8,053 nt of DNA from Gammaproteobacteria bacterium. GTDB lineage: Bacteria; Pseudomonadota; Gammaproteobacteria; Steroidobacterales; Steroidobacteraceae. The position numbers and the translations under genes are program-made. Under the pieces are notes generated by a model. It did no database searches. It was not told the origin of the DNA and saw only the letters and a list, made by a program, of their open reading frames with translations. The stretch is taken from assembly GCA_027451085.1 (NCBI GenBank), contig DAIDKA010000007.1, forward strand, positions 1 through 8,053, given 5' to 3'. Positions 6,436 to 8,053 of this stretch are shown here, in pieces (the first letter of the stretch is position 1; each line of letters begins with the position of its first letter).

Positions 6436-7428
6436 ATGAACTGGAAAATCAAGAGCAGTGCCTGGTTATGTTTGATTGCGGGCTGGGTGGTGATACCGGC
6501 CATGGGGCTGGCTGCGCCACCGTTGCGTTCCGCGCTTGCGGACCAGGTGGCAGCCTCGACACCCATGGGCTCGGGCCCCTATCGGGCGGTCATGGAGGTG
6601 GACCCGGGGTTGCCGACGCACACGCTTTATCATCCCGCCGACATGAGCGGGCAGCAGCCTATGCCCATCGTCGCCTGGGGCAATGGCGCGTGCTGGAATG
6701 TGGGCAATGCCTTTCGCTGGTTCCTGAGTGATATTGCCTCTTACGGCTATTTCATCCTGGCGGTCGGTCCGATCGCCGCGGATCCCCTGCCCGCAGGGAT
6801 GCGGACGCCCATGGCGCCGCTGCCACCGGCCAACCTCGCCAGCGTGGCCGCAGGGGCGTTGAAGCTGCCGCCGCCGGCCACACACTCGGGGCAGCTGATC
6901 GATGCCATCAACTGGGCGCAGGCTGAGAATGAACGACCAGGCAGCCGCTTTTTCCATCGTCTCGACACGCGCGCGATCGCCGTCATGGGCCAGTCCTGTG
7001 GCGGGGTGCAGGCGATCGAGGCTTCAGCTGATCCGCGTGTGCGTACCAGCGTGATCTGGAACAGCGGGCTGTTCCCGCAAGCTACGCGCATGGCCGGTGG
7101 CAAGGAGCTGACCAAGGCGGATCTGAAGGCCCTGCACGCCCCGATCGCCTACATCAGCGGTGACGAGGAAGACATTGCCTTCGCCAACGCCAACGACGAT
7201 TACGCGCGGCTGAAGCAGGTGCCGGCCCTGCGGCTGTATGGGCGCGGCATCACCCACGGTGGCACCTACAACGAACGCAACGGCGGCGCCTTCGCCGACA
7301 TCGCCGTGGCCTGGCTCAACTGGCAGCTGAAATCTGACCCGAAGAGCCGGCATCTGTTTGTGGGCCCGAACTGCGGTCTGTGCGTGGACCCGCATTGGGT
7401 GATCCAAAGCAAGAACAACCTGCGCTAG
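6436..7428 (+). CDS. exported alpha/beta hydrolase (esterase-like)
   Basis: 330 residues from ATG 6436 (MNWKIKSS), preceded by a G-rich run at 6425-6429 that can serve as ribosome binding site. The frame extends upstream to 6358, but a clean signal peptide starts only here: basic start, hydrophobic 9-25, GLA-A cleavage site near 27. The triad is visible: Ser187 in the nucleophile elbow MGQSCGG, Asp243 in ISGDEED, and His274 in GITHGGTY. WGNGACWN (81-88) is a likely oxyanion-loop segment. Cys86, Cys188 beside the serine, and a C-terminal CGLC (313-316) in GPNCGLCVDPHW are further marked features; disulfides are plausible in the periplasm. It fits a broad hydrolase/esterase group. The tannase, arabinofuranosidase and heme-protein neighbours suggest an ester of plant or aromatic origin as substrate, which is inference. 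It could be in one transcript with the two genes before it, though a 118-base gap with an inverted repeat intervenes. Confidence 0.85.
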   Translation: MNWKIKSSAWLCLIAGWVVIPAMGLAAPPLRSALADQVAASTPMGSGPYRAVMEVDPGLPTHTLYHPADMSGQQPMPIVAWGNGACWNVGNAFRWFLSDIASYGYFILAVGPIAADPLPAGMRTPMAPLPPANLASVAAGALKLPPPATHSGQLIDAINWAQAENERPGSRFFHRLDTRAIAVMGQSCGGVQAIEASADPRVRTSVIWNSGLFPQATRMAGGKELTKADLKALHAPIAYISGDEEDIAFANANDDYARLKQVPALRLYGRGITHGGTYNERNGGAFADIAVAWLNWQLKSDPKSRHLFVGPNCGLCVDPHWVIQSKNNLR

Positions 7429-7469
7429 CGCTGGTGACGCAGGCGATGCATATGCCACGCTACCGGCGC

Positions 7470-7503
7470 CGGGCGGTCGCGGGGCCTTCGACCTCGGCGC
7501 CCG
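7470..7503. terminator. possible hairpin between convergent genes (weak bidirectional terminator candidate)
   Basis: CGGGCGGTCG (7470-7479) can pair with CGACC (7489-7493) and then GCCCG (7499-7503). That gives ten GC-rich pairs with a nine-base loop and a five-base bulge. It lies in the 84-base gap between the hydrolase and ddl stops, where a shared terminator is expected. No T-tract follows on either strand, so termination is speculative. Confidence 0.25.
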
Positions 7504-7512
7504 CCACGACGT

Positions 7513-8053
7513 TCAGTCGCTGATGCAATGCCTGATCGCCGCGCGCAGCTTGCCGCGGCGGATGGCCTGGTCGATCAGGCGTGAGACCAGCTCCACCGGC
7601 TTGATGCCCGACAGCTCCATGAGCTTCGGATACATCGAGATGGCCGTGAAGCCGGGCAGGGTGTTGATCTCGTTGACGAGCAGTTCCCCGTCGCCGCGCA
7701 GGAACAGGTCCACCCGGGCGAGACCCTCGCACTCGAGCACCTCGAAGGTGCTGCGCGCGAGGCGCTGTGCGCGCGCGAGCGTATCGGCGTCGAGCCGCGC
7801 GGGCAGCTCGAGCTCGGCGCCGCTTTCATCGAGGTACTTGGCGGCATAGGAGTAGAACCCGTCCCGGTGGCGCACGACGATCTCCCCGGCCACCGACACC
7901 GAGGCCGGGTAGCCGCCGAGCACCGCGAGCTCGATTTCCCGGCCGACGACCTGCGACTCGACGAGTACCTTGGTGTCGAATTCGAAGGCGTGGCGGATGG
8001 CCGCCTCGAGCTCCCCCGCCACGCTCACCTTGCGGATCCCGATGGAGGAGCCG
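7513..8053 (-). CDS. ddl: D-alanine--D-alanine ligase (C-terminal part, 5' end outside window)
   Basis: The minus-strand frame is open from the right window edge to TGA at 7515-7513, giving about 180 codons of a protein normally 300-370 residues long; the start lies beyond the window. The enzyme joins two D-alanines with ATP in the cytoplasm to make the dipeptide for peptidoglycan precursors. Visible landmarks are the ATP-grasp loop GSSIGIRKV at the cut edge and VVGREIELAVLGG. The metal ligands are Asp in ARVDLFL (codon 7710-7708) and Glu/Asn in NEINTLPGF. The C-terminal block ISMYPKLMELSGI is of the DdlA kind. It is intact as far as it can be seen. The gene is convergent with the hydrolase, functionally unrelated to the rest of the window, and has the same very high GC content as the left edge, so I read it as host core genome flanking the accessory block. 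Confidence 0.95.
   Translation of the reverse strand, partial: GSSIGIRKVSVAGELEAAIRHAFEFDTKVLVESQVVGREIELAVLGGYPASVSVAGEIVVRHRDGFYSYAAKYLDESGAELELPARLDADTLARAQRLARSTFEVLECEGLARVDLFLRGDGELLVNEINTLPGFTAISMYPKLMELSGIKPVELVSRLIDQAIRRGKLRAAIRHCISD

Noticed and set aside
7422..7431. Ten-base palindrome GCGCTAGCGC over the hydrolase stop codon
   Set aside because: Short, made mostly of common GC dinucleotides and constrained by coding sequence and the stop codon; not distinguishable from chance.

Overview
The window looks like a piece of a high-GC proteobacterial chromosome. A gammaproteobacterium of the Xanthomonadales/Nevskiales/Steroidobacter kind is my best guess, from codon use and gene content only; I cannot name a species. 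The theme is plant-polymer breakdown. No RNA genes, CRISPR arrays, transposases or insertion sequences are visible.

Layout, left to right. (1) The C-terminal two-thirds of a GH51 alpha-L-arabinofuranosidase, cut by the window edge. (2) 25 bases later on the same strand, a secreted tannase/feruloyl-esterase-family protein with a complete CS-D-HC catalytic signature. (3) On the minus strand, meeting the tannase tail-to-tail with a 17-base overlap, a GntR/FadR (FCD) regulator. (4) A 267-base divergent intergenic region. (5) A two-gene plus-strand unit: an exported protein with two CxxCH heme motifs of the MauG/cytochrome-c-peroxidase type, then, almost touching it, an exported protein with an unrecognised Cys-containing N-terminal domain and an OmpA-like C-terminal domain. 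(6) A perfect inverted repeat, then an exported alpha/beta hydrolase with a clear Ser-Asp-His triad. (7) On the minus strand, convergent with it, the C-terminal part of D-alanine--D-alanine ligase, cut by the right edge.

Inferred working picture: arabinofuranosidase, tannase/feruloyl esterase and the second hydrolase would strip arabinose side chains and (hydroxycinnamoyl or galloyl) esters from plant material, under a metabolite-sensing FCD regulator. The heme protein and its coupled partner are the least explained part. They sit between two ester hydrolases and may form a periplasmic redox module acting on the released phenolics, but nothing in the sequence proves this.

Hand counts of sample 60-base lines suggest that both edges (GH51 with the start of the tannase gene, and ddl) are about 70-83% GC. 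The block from roughly 1560 to 7430 is mostly about 48-70%. This block may be an acquired or differently evolving segment whose left border falls inside the tannase gene.
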